From assembly GCA_011389985.1 (NCBI GenBank), contig JAABTH010000002.1, positions 58,599-122,598 on the forward strand: a DNA stretch of 64,000 nt. Direction: 5' to 3'. Numbering within the stretch: the first letter of the stretch is position 1; each line of letters starts with the position of its first letter. Below the pieces are notes generated by a model. That model worked only from the letters and a program-made list of their open reading frames with translations, did not search any database and was not told the DNA's origin. The position numbers and the translations under genes were made by a program. Shown piece after piece: positions 35,310 through 44,885 of the stretch. The DNA is from Bacillota bacterium (GTDB lineage: Bacteria > Bacillota > Dethiobacteria > DTU022).

Positions 35310-37205
35310 ATGGAGTTTAATGGTGATCATGAAACGGGAAAAGCAAACCGGTTAATTAATGAGAAATCGCCGTATTTGCTGCAGCATGCGTATAACCCTG
35401 TCCAGTGGTATCCCTGGGGTGATGAAGCCTTTAAAAAGGCTGAAGATGAAAATAAGCCTGTATTTCTAAGTATCGGCTATTCAACCTGTCACTGGTGCCA
35501 TGTCATGGAAAAAGATTCGTTTGAGGACGAAGAAGTGGCGCGTCTTTTAAATCATAATTATGTTCCGGTAAAAGTAGACCGTGAAGAAAGACCTGATATT
35601 GATCAGAAATATATGGCTGTCTGTCAGGCTTTAACTGGTCAGGGAGGCTGGCCGTTAACCGTTTTTCTTACACCGGATAAAAAAGCCTTTTACGCAGGAA
35701 CTTTCTTTCCGAAGCATTCACGATACGGCATTACCGGAATGGTTGATCTGCTGCCAAGGTTAAGTGAGTTTTGGCAGCGAGATCGAAAAAGGGTACTTCA
35801 GGCCGGAGAAGAATTAGAAGATGCGTTAAAAAAGATGTCACCGGAAACTAAATCAGTTGATAAGCTTGCAGCAGTTGATCTTCCCGGCGAAGAGCTACTA
35901 GATGAAGCCTACAGGCAGTTGAATGCGGGGTTTGATCATAAATATGGCGGGTTTGGGGAAGCTCCTAAATTTCCTGCGCCTCATCAACTTCTTTTTCTGA
36001 TAGAGCACGGCAGGCGAACCGGCAAGCAGGAAGCAATCGATATGGCGGTGAAAACTCTGCGGGCGATTCACCGCGGCGGTATTTTCGACCAGCTTGGATA
36101 TGGCCTGCACCGTTATTCAGTTGACAGGTTCTGGCTTGTACCCCATTTCGAAAAAATGCTTTACGATCAGGCGGTAACCGCTCTTGCAGCTCTTGAAGCT
36201 TACAGAGAGGTTGGAGATCCCGAAATGGCTGAACTGGCAGGAAAAATATTTACTTATGTATTACGGGATCTTACATCTGATGAAGATTCTTTTTATGCTG
36301 CCGAAGATGCCGACAGTGAAGGTGAGGAAGGAACATTTTATGTGTGGAAGCCTGAAGAGTTAAAAAAAGTTTTGGGCAGCGAAATTGGAAAGCTTGTTGC
36401 TGATTACTATGGAGTAAGTGAAGAAGGAAACTTTGAACGGGGCAGCTCTGTAATGCATCGCCCCCATGAAGATAATATTTTTGCCGGATCAAACAACATT
36501 GAACCGGAAAAAATGTTGAAGATACTTAAAGATTCACGCAAGCCTCTTATGGAAGAGCGTTCTGCCAGAATCAGGCCTTTTCGTGATGATAAGATTATTG
36601 CCGCCTGGAATGGACTCATGATTGCTGCGCTGGCCCGTGGTTCAAAAATACTGAAAGAGCCGGCCTACCTTGAAGCTGCTGAAAAGGCCGCTGCCTTTAT
36701 CATCGATAAAATGGTAAGTGATAAGGGGCGCCTGCTCCGTCGCTACCGTGAAGGAGAAGCAGCCATACCGGCATTTCTTGATGATTATGCGGCTCTTACC
36801 TGGGCATATCTCGAACTGTATCAAGCATCGGGCAAGACCGATTACCTGGAAACAGCCGAGCGGCTTAACCGGCAGTTGTCAGAGTTTTTTCTGCTCGAAA
36901 ACGGTTTACTACGCTACAGCGCCGAACCGGCTGGAGAAGATAGCGCCGGTCTGATCGCTGAGGCTTATGATGGAGCTTCACCTTCAGGTGTGTCGATGGC
37001 CGCAATGAACTTTCTAAGGCTGGGGCATCTGCTGCAGAATAACAGCCTATCAGAAAGAGGAAAAGAAATAATCGCAGCTCAGGTTTCCGTTGTCAAAAGA
37101 CAACCGACAGGATTTACCTACCTCTTGTCTGCATTGGGCTATGCCCATTCAGTTAATGAAGCTTCTCCTCATTGCAATGCCGGGGGCAGCTGCGATTTGG
37201 AATAA
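35310..37205 (+). CDS. YyaL-like thioredoxin-domain protein (DUF255)
   Basis: This 631-aa protein has an N-terminal DUF255 thioredoxin-like domain ([18 protein letters not shown]; redox motif [23 protein letters not shown]) and a C-terminal six-hairpin (alpha/alpha)6 barrel region like N-acylglucosamine epimerases. This matches B. subtilis YyaL and human SPATA20. The activity is unknown, and a thiol-redox or glycan-related role has been suggested. The start ATG has TTGGAG upstream, and TATAAT lies at 35257-35262. The 3' end overlaps the convergent HIT gene by 53 nt. Confidence 0.9.
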   Translation: MEFNGDHETGKANRLINEKSPYLLQHAYNPVQWYPWGDEAFKKAEDENKPVFLSIGYSTCHWCHVMEKDSFEDEEVARLLNHNYVPVKVDREERPDIDQKYMAVCQALTGQGGWPLTVFLTPDKKAFYAGTFFPKHSRYGITGMVDLLPRLSEFWQRDRKRVLQAGEELEDALKKMSPETKSVDKLAAVDLPGEELLDEAYRQLNAGFDHKYGGFGEAPKFPAPHQLLFLIEHGRRTGKQEAIDMAVKTLRAIHRGGIFDQLGYGLHRYSVDRFWLVPHFEKMLYDQAVTALAALEAYREVGDPEMAELAGKIFTYVLRDLTSDEDSFYAAEDADSEGEEGTFYVWKPEELKKVLGSEIGKLVADYYGVSEEGNFERGSSVMHRPHEDNIFAGSNNIEPEKMLKILKDSRKPLMEERSARIRPFRDDKIIAAWNGLMIAALARGSKILKEPAYLEAAEKAAAFIIDKMVSDKGRLLRRYREGEAAIPAFLDDYAALTWAYLELYQASGKTDYLETAERLNRQLSEFFLLENGLLRYSAEPAGEDSAGLIAEAYDGASPSGVSMAAMNFLRLGHLLQNNSLSERGKEIIAAQVSVVKRQPTGFTYLLSALGYAHSVNEASPHCNAGGSCDLE

Positions 37206-37551
37206 CTTTGCGGATACCACCCCTGGGGTCTTCAACATCTCCCCGGTAGCGTGGAATTATATGCATGTGAAAATGGAAAACGGTCTGGCCGGCAGCCGGG
37301 CCGATATTAGCCCCGATATTGTAACCGTCGGGGTTAAGTTCTTTTTCAAGCATATCCTTTACAACACCGGCAAGAAGGCTTATCGCCCCGTGCTCTTCGG
37401 GAGTAGCGTCAAAATAGGTTTCCACGTGTCTTTTTGGAATTACAAGTGCATGACCTTCGCTGACCGGGCAGGCATCAAAAAAGGCCAGGGCCAGATCATT
37501 TTCGGCTATAATTTCAAGTGATTCCCGATCGCAAAAAATACATTCCTTCAT
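37153..37551 (-). CDS. HIT-family hydrolase
   Basis: This 132-aa histidine-triad protein has a zinc-like N-terminal [11 protein letters not shown] motif, [16 protein letters not shown], and the catalytic triad [13 protein letters not shown] near the C-terminus. HIT proteins hydrolyse or transfer nucleoside monophosphates. The C-terminal tail beyond the triad ([18 protein letters not shown]) lies in the overlap with the convergent YyaL-like gene. The tail is non-conserved and may reflect loss of an earlier stop. The ATG has CAGGGAGG upstream. Confidence 0.9.
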   Translation of the reverse strand: MKECIFCDRESLEIIAENDLALAFFDACPVSEGHALVIPKRHVETYFDATPEEHGAISLLAGVVKDMLEKELNPDGYNIGANIGPAAGQTVFHFHMHIIPRYRGDVEDPRGGIRKVIPNRSCPRHCNEEKLH

Positions 37552-37672
37552 TATTTTCCTCCCTGCTGAGATCCACTCCTGTTTTTATTTCTCTACTATG
37601 ATAACATATAGGCAATTAATGTGAATCGGTTTTACCTATTTATCTCCGTCAGCAAAAAAAGGAGGATGATTG

Positions 37673-38383
37673 ATGACTGACTACAGAAACAGCGCATTCA
37701 TGTTTGTGCTTGGTGCTATTGTTGCTCTATTTGTTACGGTGCAGTCGATTGTTTTCTTAAGAAGAGCCTGGCAGGAAGGTAAGCGCAGGAACATTGCCCC
37801 CGAGGTTATGCGTAAAGCAGTAATTTCAAGCGCTGTTTTTACCCTTGTGCCTTCGCTGTCTATACTATTGACCATGCTTACACTGTCGGGGGCTCTGGGA
37901 TTAGCTCTTCCCTGGATTCGCCTGTCGGTTATCGGGGCTGTTACTTACGAACTGCCGGCGGCTGAAGCAGCAGCACAGGCAATGGGAGCAAGCCTGATGA
38001 CATCTGATATTCCCGTGTCGGTTTTTTCCGTCATAATCTGGGTTATGACCCTGGGGATCATGTCTGGGCCGATCTTTATTATTGCTTATTTTAAGAAACT
38101 TCAGGGACGGGTTAATAAGATTAAAGTGGAAGATAATCGGTGGGGAACGTTACTTATATCTGCCATGTTTGTCGGTTTAATAAGTTCATTTTTAGGCAGT
38201 GCCCTGGCAGGCGGTATTGTATCGATTCTTACTCTTTTCTCTTCTGCGCTATTGATGGTTTTCTGCATCATGCTCGAACAAAAGGCCGGTCTTAAGATTT
38301 TTAAAGATTTTGCCCTGCCTCTTAGCATGATCGGGGCCATGGCCCTGGCGATACTTTACTCCGGCCTTCTGGGAGGAATGTAA
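37673..38383 (+). CDS. DUF5058-type membrane protein
   Basis: This protein of about 236 aa has six or so membrane helices, beginning DYRNSAFMFVLGAIVALFV and containing VFTLVPSLSILLTMLTLSGALG, characteristic of the DUF5058 family. The start ATG 37673 is seven bases from AAGGAGG; the track uses the TTG at 37670. It is followed 1 nt later by a second polytopic protein and then an M20 peptidase. In this setting the pair looks like a two-component transporter or permease for a substrate the peptidase processes, which is inference. Confidence 0.78.
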   Translation: MTDYRNSAFMFVLGAIVALFVTVQSIVFLRRAWQEGKRRNIAPEVMRKAVISSAVFTLVPSLSILLTMLTLSGALGLALPWIRLSVIGAVTYELPAAEAAAQAMGASLMTSDIPVSVFSVIIWVMTLGIMSGPIFIIAYFKKLQGRVNKIKVEDNRWGTLLISAMFVGLISSFLGSALAGGIVSILTLFSSALLMVFCIMLEQKAGLKIFKDFALPLSMIGAMALAILYSGLLGGM

Positions 38384-38384
38384 A

Positions 38385-39053
38385 ATGGAAAAAACAACTG
38401 GAGATAATCAAAATTACGAACAGTCAATTCATCGCATGGGGCGAATATGGATGTCAATGGCTTTGCTGGTAATTCTTGCTGTACCCCTGGCAATCTCGGT
38501 GAATTTTCAGACCTGGCCGGCCCTGGGCTACCTAATGGGCGGTCTGTTACCGATTATGATGATCTATGTTCCAATTGGTATAATAGAAGTAATTACTTTT
38601 TCTCCCATGCTTGGCAGCGGGGCGACTTACCTTGCTTTTACAACAGGAAACCTTACAAATTTGAAGGTGCCCTGTGCGCTTAATGCCCTGGAAATTGCAG
38701 AAATTGAACCGGGTTCAAGTGAAGGAGAAGTAATTTCAACTATAGCGGTGGCAGCCTCATCGCTGGTGACCAACATTGTTCTTGTTATTGGTGTTTTGAT
38801 GTTTGTTCAGCTGGCGCCGGTATTGTCATCGCCCGTGTTGCAGCCGGCCTTTGAGAATATTTTGCCGGCCCTTTTTGGAGCGCTCGGCTATCTCTATATA
38901 TCTAAAAACTGGAAATTAGCAGTGGTGCCATTAGCGCTGATGGTGGTTATATTTATGATAGCTCCTACAGCTCCCGTCGGTATTCTAATACCGGTTAGTG
39001 CCTTATCGGCGATAGCGGCAGCCAGGTTTATGTATAACAGGAAAATGATTTAA
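38385..39053 (+). CDS. membrane protein, partner of DUF5058 protein
   Basis: This 222-aa polytopic protein has about six helices and a conserved-looking core (YVPIGIIEVITFSPMLGSGATYLAFTTGNLTNLKVPCA). It starts 1 nt after its DUF5058 neighbour and ends 13 nt before the M20 peptidase gene, so all three should be made together. No known transporter motif is present. The Gly/Ala/Thr-rich loop GSGATYLAFTTGN could be a substrate-binding re-entrant segment. Function unknown. Confidence 0.75.
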   Translation: MEKTTGDNQNYEQSIHRMGRIWMSMALLVILAVPLAISVNFQTWPALGYLMGGLLPIMMIYVPIGIIEVITFSPMLGSGATYLAFTTGNLTNLKVPCALNALEIAEIEPGSSEGEVISTIAVAASSLVTNIVLVIGVLMFVQLAPVLSSPVLQPAFENILPALFGALGYLYISKNWKLAVVPLALMVVIFMIAPTAPVGILIPVSALSAIAAARFMYNRKMI

Positions 39054-39066
39054 AGGGGGCCTTGCA

Positions 39067-40557
39067 ATGATTCTCTGGATAATTGCCGTATTAATTGTTT
39101 TATGGATCGTAATTATCCTGACCAGGGCGGCGCTCTTAAGGACGGAACGAAATAAAGCTTGTTCAATGCCGAACTTTGTCCCTCTAATAGATATTGATAA
39201 AAAGAGGGCGGTAGAACGTTTTGTAGAATTAATTCGATGCCGAACAGTAGCGCCGCAAAGCGATAGTGATAAAAATGAGGATAAAGATTTCGCTGAGTTT
39301 GTCAGGTTTAGAGAATTATTAAAGGAATTCTATCCTCTGGTTCATGAAAACCTTGAATATGAATTAGTAGATGACCATTCGCTTTTATATCATTGGGTTG
39401 GTCGAAACAGCGAGAAACCACTGCTTCTGATGGCCCATTATGATGTGGTTCCTGCAGATGCAGCCCAGTGGAGCAGGCCTCCCTTTGCCGGTAGGGTTGA
39501 AGAAGGGGCTGTCTGGGGGCGTGGTACGCTTGATACGAAAGTAACTCTTTGTGGTATTTTTGAAGCTGTTGAAGCTCTTCTTTCAGTTGATTTTAAGCCG
39601 GATCATGATATTTACCTGGCCTTTGGTCATGACGAAGAAATTATGGGCCATGGTGCACCGGCTATTGTTGAAGTGCTTAAGAAGAGGGGTATTCGCCCTG
39701 AAATAGTCCTTGATGAGGGCGGGGCGATAGTAGAGAATATATTTCCAGGTGTTAAAAAGCCTCTAGCTGTTGTTGGTATGGCTGAAAAAGGAGTAGCTGA
39801 TATTGAAGTTGTGCTGGAAGGCAGCGGTGGCCATTCATCAACCCCGGGTCGAGTTACTCCGCTTGCTTTGATCAGTAAAATAATACTGGAGATCGAAAAA
39901 AAACCATTTAGAGCACATCTGCCGGTAGAAGTACAAGAAATGTTTACAATATTGGGGAGGCATATGCCCTTTAAATTCAGAATAATATTTGCCAATCTGT
40001 GGTGCTTTAAACCGCTGCTTCTAAAAATGCTTCCCCTGATCAGCCGTGAACTCAATGCCTTGTGTCGTACCACTTGTGTTTTCACGATTGCAGAAGCAGG
40101 CAGCGCAAGTAATGTTATTCCGGAAAAGGTGCGTGTCTTGGCCAACCTGCGCCTGGCGGCGGTTGATCCCCTTGAAAGCGCTCTTAAGCATCTGACAGAT
40201 CATGCTGAACGGGTTTCTAAAAAAGCGTTGGCAGGCAAAGATCCCTTGAATTTAGAAGTCAGGATAGCTCATGGACATAATGCTTCGCCATCATCAAGCA
40301 CATCTTCATCGGCATTCCGCAAATTAACGGATACTGTTGAAAATGTTTTCAGCGGCACGATTGTAACCCCTTATATAATGCTTGGCGCTTCTGATTCACG
40401 GCATTACTGCTCAATCAGTGAAAATGTTCTTCGGTTTTCACCTATTCAGATGAGCAGAGAAGAGCTGCGCAGTATACACGGAATTGATGAAAGAATACCG
40501 GTTGAAAAGTTTGGCCGGGTTATTGATTTCTATCTTAACCTGATAACCCGTCCGTGA
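39067..40557 (+). CDS. M20-family metallopeptidase, membrane-anchored
   Basis: This 496-aa protein has an N-terminal membrane helix (ILWIIAVLIVLWIVIIL) and an M20 (carboxypeptidase/aminoacylase) catalytic domain. The zinc ligands and catalytic residues are seen in LLMAHYDVVPAD, VWGRGTLDTKV and FGHDEEIMGHG (catalytic Glu pair). The dimerisation domain is around residues 240-370 and a distal His is in DSRHYCSI. It removes N-terminal groups from peptides or N-acyl amino acids. The upstream DUF5058 pair suggests coupled transport and hydrolysis. AAAGGGGGCC precedes the ATG. Confidence 0.9.
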   Translation: MILWIIAVLIVLWIVIILTRAALLRTERNKACSMPNFVPLIDIDKKRAVERFVELIRCRTVAPQSDSDKNEDKDFAEFVRFRELLKEFYPLVHENLEYELVDDHSLLYHWVGRNSEKPLLLMAHYDVVPADAAQWSRPPFAGRVEEGAVWGRGTLDTKVTLCGIFEAVEALLSVDFKPDHDIYLAFGHDEEIMGHGAPAIVEVLKKRGIRPEIVLDEGGAIVENIFPGVKKPLAVVGMAEKGVADIEVVLEGSGGHSSTPGRVTPLALISKIILEIEKKPFRAHLPVEVQEMFTILGRHMPFKFRIIFANLWCFKPLLLKMLPLISRELNALCRTTCVFTIAEAGSASNVIPEKVRVLANLRLAAVDPLESALKHLTDHAERVSKKALAGKDPLNLEVRIAHGHNASPSSSTSSSAFRKLTDTVENVFSGTIVTPYIMLGASDSRHYCSISENVLRFSPIQMSREELRSIHGIDERIPVEKFGRVIDFYLNLITRP

Positions 40558-40633
40558 ATCAGCGTCTCGCCTGAGCAGGATAAATATACTGCCTGGTGAA
40601 TAATAACCTTTAAAAAGATTTTGGAGGTCTGGT

Positions 40634-41383
40634 ATGACTGAACGTGAACTGAACAATGCGGACCGTTTTTTGAATGCCTACTCGGCAATTGAACATGAAA
40701 TGGAACGAATCCTTAACTTAAAAGATCACCGGCGTTTTTTTGAACTCGTTGACAAGAGCGCAAGAGTTAGCCCTGTAATTGATCAATATCGCTTTGACCT
40801 GAAAGAATACAGTGAACTGCGAAATGCCATTGTCCATGATCGAGCCGGCGGCGAAATAATTGCAGTACCCACAGACGAAGTCATAGCCAGAATAGAAAGA
40901 ATAGTTGTACTGCTGCTTGAGCCGCCCAAAGTGTCACCTCTATTTTTGAAAGAAGTATTAACACTTTCGTGTAGTTATCCCGTTTCAAGGGCAATTCGTG
41001 AATTTGGTCGTATGTCGTATACCCAGGCTCCCGTAATTGATGATCATGGTAATACAAATTGCTTGTTAACTTCGAGCATGATCGTCAAATGGATGGGCCT
41101 CACTTTAGAGAATAACTCTCTTGATATTGAAAAAACAACCGTGCAGGATGTTGTTGAGACTGCTGGGCATGAAAAAAATTATGAAATAGTTTCTGTAAAC
41201 ATGTCTCTGTTTGATATTCCCAACCTTTTTTATCGCTGGCAGCAGGAAGGGCGAAAACTGGAAGCGGTTTTAATCACCCAACATGGTGTAAGTGATGAAA
41301 AATTGCTTGGTATAATCACCAATCGCGATATGCCCCTGGTTTACAGGGAGCTCGGGCAAACGAACCAAAGTCAGGGTGATTAA
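40634..41383 (+). CDS. HEPN-like / CBS-domain protein
   Basis: This 249-aa protein has an N-terminal helical domain (~1-90) with an ELRNAIVHDR segment resembling the R-x4-6-H motif of HEPN-type domains, followed by a CBS pair (SCSYPVSRAIREFGRMSYTQAPVIDDHG ... EAVLITQHGVSDEKLLGIITNRDM). CBS domains usually sense adenine nucleotides. The HEPN assignment rests on the motif and the helical pattern only. A ligand-sensing RNA-binding protein or nuclease is conceivable, but a plain structural helical domain is equally possible. TTTGGAGG precedes the ATG. It is monocistronic. Confidence 0.75.
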   Translation: MTERELNNADRFLNAYSAIEHEMERILNLKDHRRFFELVDKSARVSPVIDQYRFDLKEYSELRNAIVHDRAGGEIIAVPTDEVIARIERIVVLLLEPPKVSPLFLKEVLTLSCSYPVSRAIREFGRMSYTQAPVIDDHGNTNCLLTSSMIVKWMGLTLENNSLDIEKTTVQDVVETAGHEKNYEIVSVNMSLFDIPNLFYRWQQEGRKLEAVLITQHGVSDEKLLGIITNRDMPLVYRELGQTNQSQGD

Positions 41384-41462
41384 TGTTTACTGCCGGTTTA
41401 GATGAATTCTTTAATGTGGCACTTGTTCTGATATCCCCCTTTGTTGAGGTGTGTGGCATAAA

Positions 41463-42200
41463 ATGATAAAAAAATATATGCATCTTTGCATTTTTGGTGT
41501 GCTCACCTTATTGCTTCCCTTCATACTTTTTATTACGGACGGTGGCGCTTCTTGTTTGATACCGAACATAATTGAAAATGAAGGTATTGAAGAAACTGAT
41601 CACAGTGAAAAGACTAACTATTATGTTCTTCTCTTTTCAGAAGATAAGAATGCAGGAGTAAAACCGGGTGATAAAGTTACCCTTGAATCGAATCATGACC
41701 AACAAACAGATTCCGACAAAAGCCCAGAATCTGCGCCTGAACAAAACCAGCAAGTTTCAGTTGTTGCCAGTGCTGAAACCGGCCAGCAATCTGCTGGAAG
41801 TTCTCCATCCTTCAGCCAGAAAGAGCAGCAGATGGTTAATTTGATTAATGAGGCAAGAAAAAACGCCGGCCTTCCTGCGTTGCAGGTTAATAGCCAGCTT
41901 ACCTCAGCTGCAAGGGCAAAAAGTAATGATATGGTTAATTATAATTACTTCAGCCATACATCTCCAACCTATGGAGATCTTGGCGGACTTCTTCGGAGGT
42001 TTGGCATTACTTATAGTGCCGCTGGTGAGAACCTGGCTATGAATTCCAACGGAAGTGTTAGTGCCGCTCATAATTCCTTGATGGGGTCAGCGGGGCATCG
42101 TGCTAATATCTTGAATATAAAATTCCGTTATGTTGGTATCGGCATTCATACAAAAAATGATGGTTCACATTACTATACTCAATTGTTTATTGGGCGTTAA
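41463..42200 (+). CDS. CAP-domain (SCP/PR-1) secreted protein
   Basis: This 245-aa protein has an N-terminal signal/anchor (YMHLCIFGVLTLLLPFILFI), a ~90-residue low-complexity linker rich in Gln, Ser, Asp and Pro, and a C-terminal CAP domain (~120-245). The CAP motifs are VNLINEARKNAGLPALQVN, YFSHTSPTYG, AAGENLAMN and GSAGHRANILN with the His/Glu cavity residues. Bacilli and Clostridia have many such wall-associated proteins of the YkwD type. The track GTG 41451 is possible, but ATG 41463 follows GAGGTG. It is followed 22 nt later by YibE/F. Confidence 0.87.
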   Translation: MIKKYMHLCIFGVLTLLLPFILFITDGGASCLIPNIIENEGIEETDHSEKTNYYVLLFSEDKNAGVKPGDKVTLESNHDQQTDSDKSPESAPEQNQQVSVVASAETGQQSAGSSPSFSQKEQQMVNLINEARKNAGLPALQVNSQLTSAARAKSNDMVNYNYFSHTSPTYGDLGGLLRRFGITYSAAGENLAMNSNGSVSAAHNSLMGSAGHRANILNIKFRYVGIGIHTKNDGSHYYTQLFIGR

Positions 42201-42222
42201 CGTTAAGAATAGGAGAATAGTT

Positions 42223-43338
42223 ATGTCAAGAAAAAATATATTTACAATTGTTATATTGGTTCTGGTAATGGTTTCTATTTCTACCGCAGGATTGACCCAG
42301 GAAGAATATTATGAAGATTATGCTGAAGAACATTTCTACCGGGGCCGTGTTCTTGAAGTAAGGGAATCGGTAGAAGAAGAACAGGAATATTTTACCGCGG
42401 TTGAGCAGGAAGTAATCGTGCTTCTCACAAGCGGCCCTTATAAGGGAACAGAAATAACTATATATAATACTTTCTTTGCCGGAGATCCGGTTTATGATTT
42501 TTTGCTTGAGCAGGGGCAGGAAGTAATAGTGGTTACACTCGGTGAGGAAGGCTCATTTGAAGAGGCCTACGTTCAGGATCTGGCCAGGGACAGAGGGGTT
42601 TATTACCTGGTGATTGTTTTTATTTTAGGCCTGCTTATAGTCGGCCGTATGAAAGGTCTTAAAACAATAATCACTCTTGTAGTAACGATAGCCCTTATTT
42701 TTGGTGCATTGCTGCCACTTTTACTTAAAGGATACAGCCCTATCTGGCTGGCTATCGGTGTAGCCAGCGTGGCAATAACATTTACTCTTTTTGTTATTGG
42801 CGGATTTAACACCAAATCGTTGATCGCCATACTTGGCACTGTTAGCGGCGTGATCGTGGCCGGTCTCATGGCTTTCTGGGCAGGCAGCATAGCTAAACTT
42901 ACCGGCTTTGGTACTCACGAAGCCCAGATGCTCTATTTCATGGATCAAACAATAGATTTCAGGGGCCTGCTTTTCGCCGGTATTATTATTGGGTCATTGG
43001 GGGCAATAACCGACATAGGTATGTCAGTTGCATCTGCTGCTGCAGAAATAAAACAGGCCCGCCCGGATATACGTTTTAAAGAGCTAACCGGAGGAGCTTT
43101 TAATGTTGGCCGTGATGTCATGGGGACTATGGCCAATACACTCATCCTTGCCTATGTTGGAGCAGCAATACCGATGTTGCTGTTGGTGATGGGTTACGAT
43201 ATAGACTGGCTTAAAGTGATAAACATGGATATTATCGCCACCGAGTTCGTACGTGGTATAGCCGGTAGCATTGGCTTAATTGCTGCTGTTCCCGTAACAG
43301 CAATTCTCTCCGGTTATTTTTTGTCTGATCATTCTTAA
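42223..43338 (+). CDS. YibE/F-like membrane protein
   Basis: This 371-aa protein has a signal-like helix, an extracytoplasmic beta-rich region (~25-125, with an acidic EEYYEDYAEE stretch) and seven or eight membrane helices with the YibE/F core (VIVFILGLLIVGRMKGLKTII, ITDIGMSVASAAAEI, GRDVMGTMANTLILAYVGAAIP). The family is widespread in Firmicutes and its function is not established. The track start at 42130 runs back into the CAP gene; AGGAGAA before ATG 42223 sets the start. An imperfect hairpin follows the stop. Confidence 0.87.
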   Translation: MSRKNIFTIVILVLVMVSISTAGLTQEEYYEDYAEEHFYRGRVLEVRESVEEEQEYFTAVEQEVIVLLTSGPYKGTEITIYNTFFAGDPVYDFLLEQGQEVIVVTLGEEGSFEEAYVQDLARDRGVYYLVIVFILGLLIVGRMKGLKTIITLVVTIALIFGALLPLLLKGYSPIWLAIGVASVAITFTLFVIGGFNTKSLIAILGTVSGVIVAGLMAFWAGSIAKLTGFGTHEAQMLYFMDQTIDFRGLLFAGIIIGSLGAITDIGMSVASAAAEIKQARPDIRFKELTGGAFNVGRDVMGTMANTLILAYVGAAIPMLLLVMGYDIDWLKVINMDIIATEFVRGIAGSIGLIAAVPVTAILSGYFLSDHS

Positions 43339-43340
43339 AA

Positions 43341-43382
43341 GGTTGATCAAGGCCGATTAATTTAGGCTTCCTTGATGCAACC
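43341..43382 (+). terminator. imperfect hairpin after yibE/F-like gene
   Basis: GGTTGATCAAGGCC pairs with GGCTTCCTTGATGCAACC around a GATTAATTTA loop. The T tract is missing, so termination is uncertain. It lies just upstream of the next ribosome site and could instead shape that leader. Confidence 0.4.
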
Positions 43383-43407
43383 TGCTAAAAAAGGTGGTTC
43401 GGAATAG

Positions 43408-44769
43408 ATGAAAAAATACGATTTGGCAGTTATAGGCGGCGGTTCTGCAGGTATGAATCTGATCAGGCCTGCCGCGGCTAAAGGTTGGAAGTGCGCACTG
43501 GCTGAATCGAGCCATCTCGGAGGCACCTGTATTAATGTTGGTTGTATCCCTTCCAAGACTTTAATCTTCTCGGCAAGGGTTATGAGAATGGTGTCTGAGG
43601 CTAATAATTACGGGGTTACTGTTAATCAACCGGAAGCAGACTGGCCGGCCATGGTTCGCCGCAAAGACAGGCTGGTCGGGCGTATTCGCAACCGTAATTA
43701 CAGTGAAGTTGAACAGAACCGTAACATAGATCTGTTTGAAGGTGAAGCAACCTTCAGTAATCCGCAGGAACTTAATATCAATGGAGATAAAATTTTTGCA
43801 GATAAAATTGTGATAGCTGCCGGTTCACGTCCTTCAATACCGCCAGTTTCCGGTCTTGATCAGATTGAATATCTCACTTCTACAACAGCAATGGAGATGG
43901 ATGAACTGCCTGAGAGTATAATCATCCTTGGCGGTGGCATTATTGCCCTGGAATTTTCACAGCTCTTTAATCACCTTGGTGTTAAGATTACTGTATTGCA
44001 GCGCAATCAGCGCCTGGCGCCGGTTCTTGATCCCGATATTTCTGCTGAGATTCAAAAAATCATCACCGAAGAGGGAATCGAAGTAATTACCGGTGTTGAA
44101 GTACGTTCTGTCGGCAGTCAGGGTTCAAGAGTGTACGCTGAAGATTACAGCACGGGAAGTCCTGTTCGCTACAGCGCAGAAAAATTGTTTATTGCCACCG
44201 GACGTATCTCAAATGGCGATCGCCTCGCTCTCGATAGGGCCGATATCGAAACTGATGAAAGCGGGTTTATAAAAGTTGACAACTCCTTCAAAACCAGCAG
44301 GGACGGCATCTGGGCTATCGGGGATATAACAGGAGGGCCAATGTTTACCCACAGAGCCTGGCATGATGGCATGCTGCTCGGGAAGCACCTGGTTGAAGAA
44401 GCTGAGATCACAAATGTTGGTCGGCTGATTCCATTTGCTGTTTTTACTTCTCCCGAAATCGCCACAGTGGGCATGTTAGAAAAGGAGGCGGTTCGGGCCG
44501 GGTATGATGTTCGGGTCCAGCGCTTTGAAATCGGGCATTTGGGCAGGGCTCTTTCGATGGATCAGTACAAAGGTTTTGTAAAACTTGTTTCTGACAGAAA
44601 TAGCGGTAAATTACTTGGCGCTCACTTGCTAACTCCGGAAGCGGGAGAACTTATTCATGAACTAATTATAGCAATCCGGTTTGGCGCAAAAATTGAAGAT
44701 CTGAAGGATATGATGCATGTCCATCCCACCCTGTCTGAATCTATCGGCAAAGCAGCCTGGGCAGAATAA
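43408..44769 (+). CDS. MerA/dihydrolipoamide dehydrogenase-like flavoprotein
   Basis: This 453-aa class I pyridine nucleotide-disulfide oxidoreductase has an FAD site (YDLAVIGGGSAGMNLI), the redox disulfide GGTCINVGCIPSKTL, a NAD(P) site (IIILGGGIIALEFSQLF), a second FAD motif (IWAIGDITGG) and the C-terminal dimer domain with HVHPTLSES, where the catalytic His-Glu pair is HPTLSE. It lacks the N-terminal HMA domain and the C-terminal Cys pair of mercuric reductase. No lipoyl-enzyme genes are nearby, so the substrate is open: a disulfide, a quinone or a metal. AAAAAAGGTGG lies upstream. Confidence 0.87.
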   Translation: MKKYDLAVIGGGSAGMNLIRPAAAKGWKCALAESSHLGGTCINVGCIPSKTLIFSARVMRMVSEANNYGVTVNQPEADWPAMVRRKDRLVGRIRNRNYSEVEQNRNIDLFEGEATFSNPQELNINGDKIFADKIVIAAGSRPSIPPVSGLDQIEYLTSTTAMEMDELPESIIILGGGIIALEFSQLFNHLGVKITVLQRNQRLAPVLDPDISAEIQKIITEEGIEVITGVEVRSVGSQGSRVYAEDYSTGSPVRYSAEKLFIATGRISNGDRLALDRADIETDESGFIKVDNSFKTSRDGIWAIGDITGGPMFTHRAWHDGMLLGKHLVEEAEITNVGRLIPFAVFTSPEIATVGMLEKEAVRAGYDVRVQRFEIGHLGRALSMDQYKGFVKLVSDRNSGKLLGAHLLTPEAGELIHELIIAIRFGAKIEDLKDMMHVHPTLSESIGKAAWAE

Positions 44770-44885
44770 TAAAAAAATGTCGGTAGTTAAACAGCAAATT
44801 AAGTCATAACGCGCAAAGCTAAAAGCCTCTTTAATGTAATATTTAACCAAGATAACCATGAAACTTAATCAACCAAAAAAATAAA

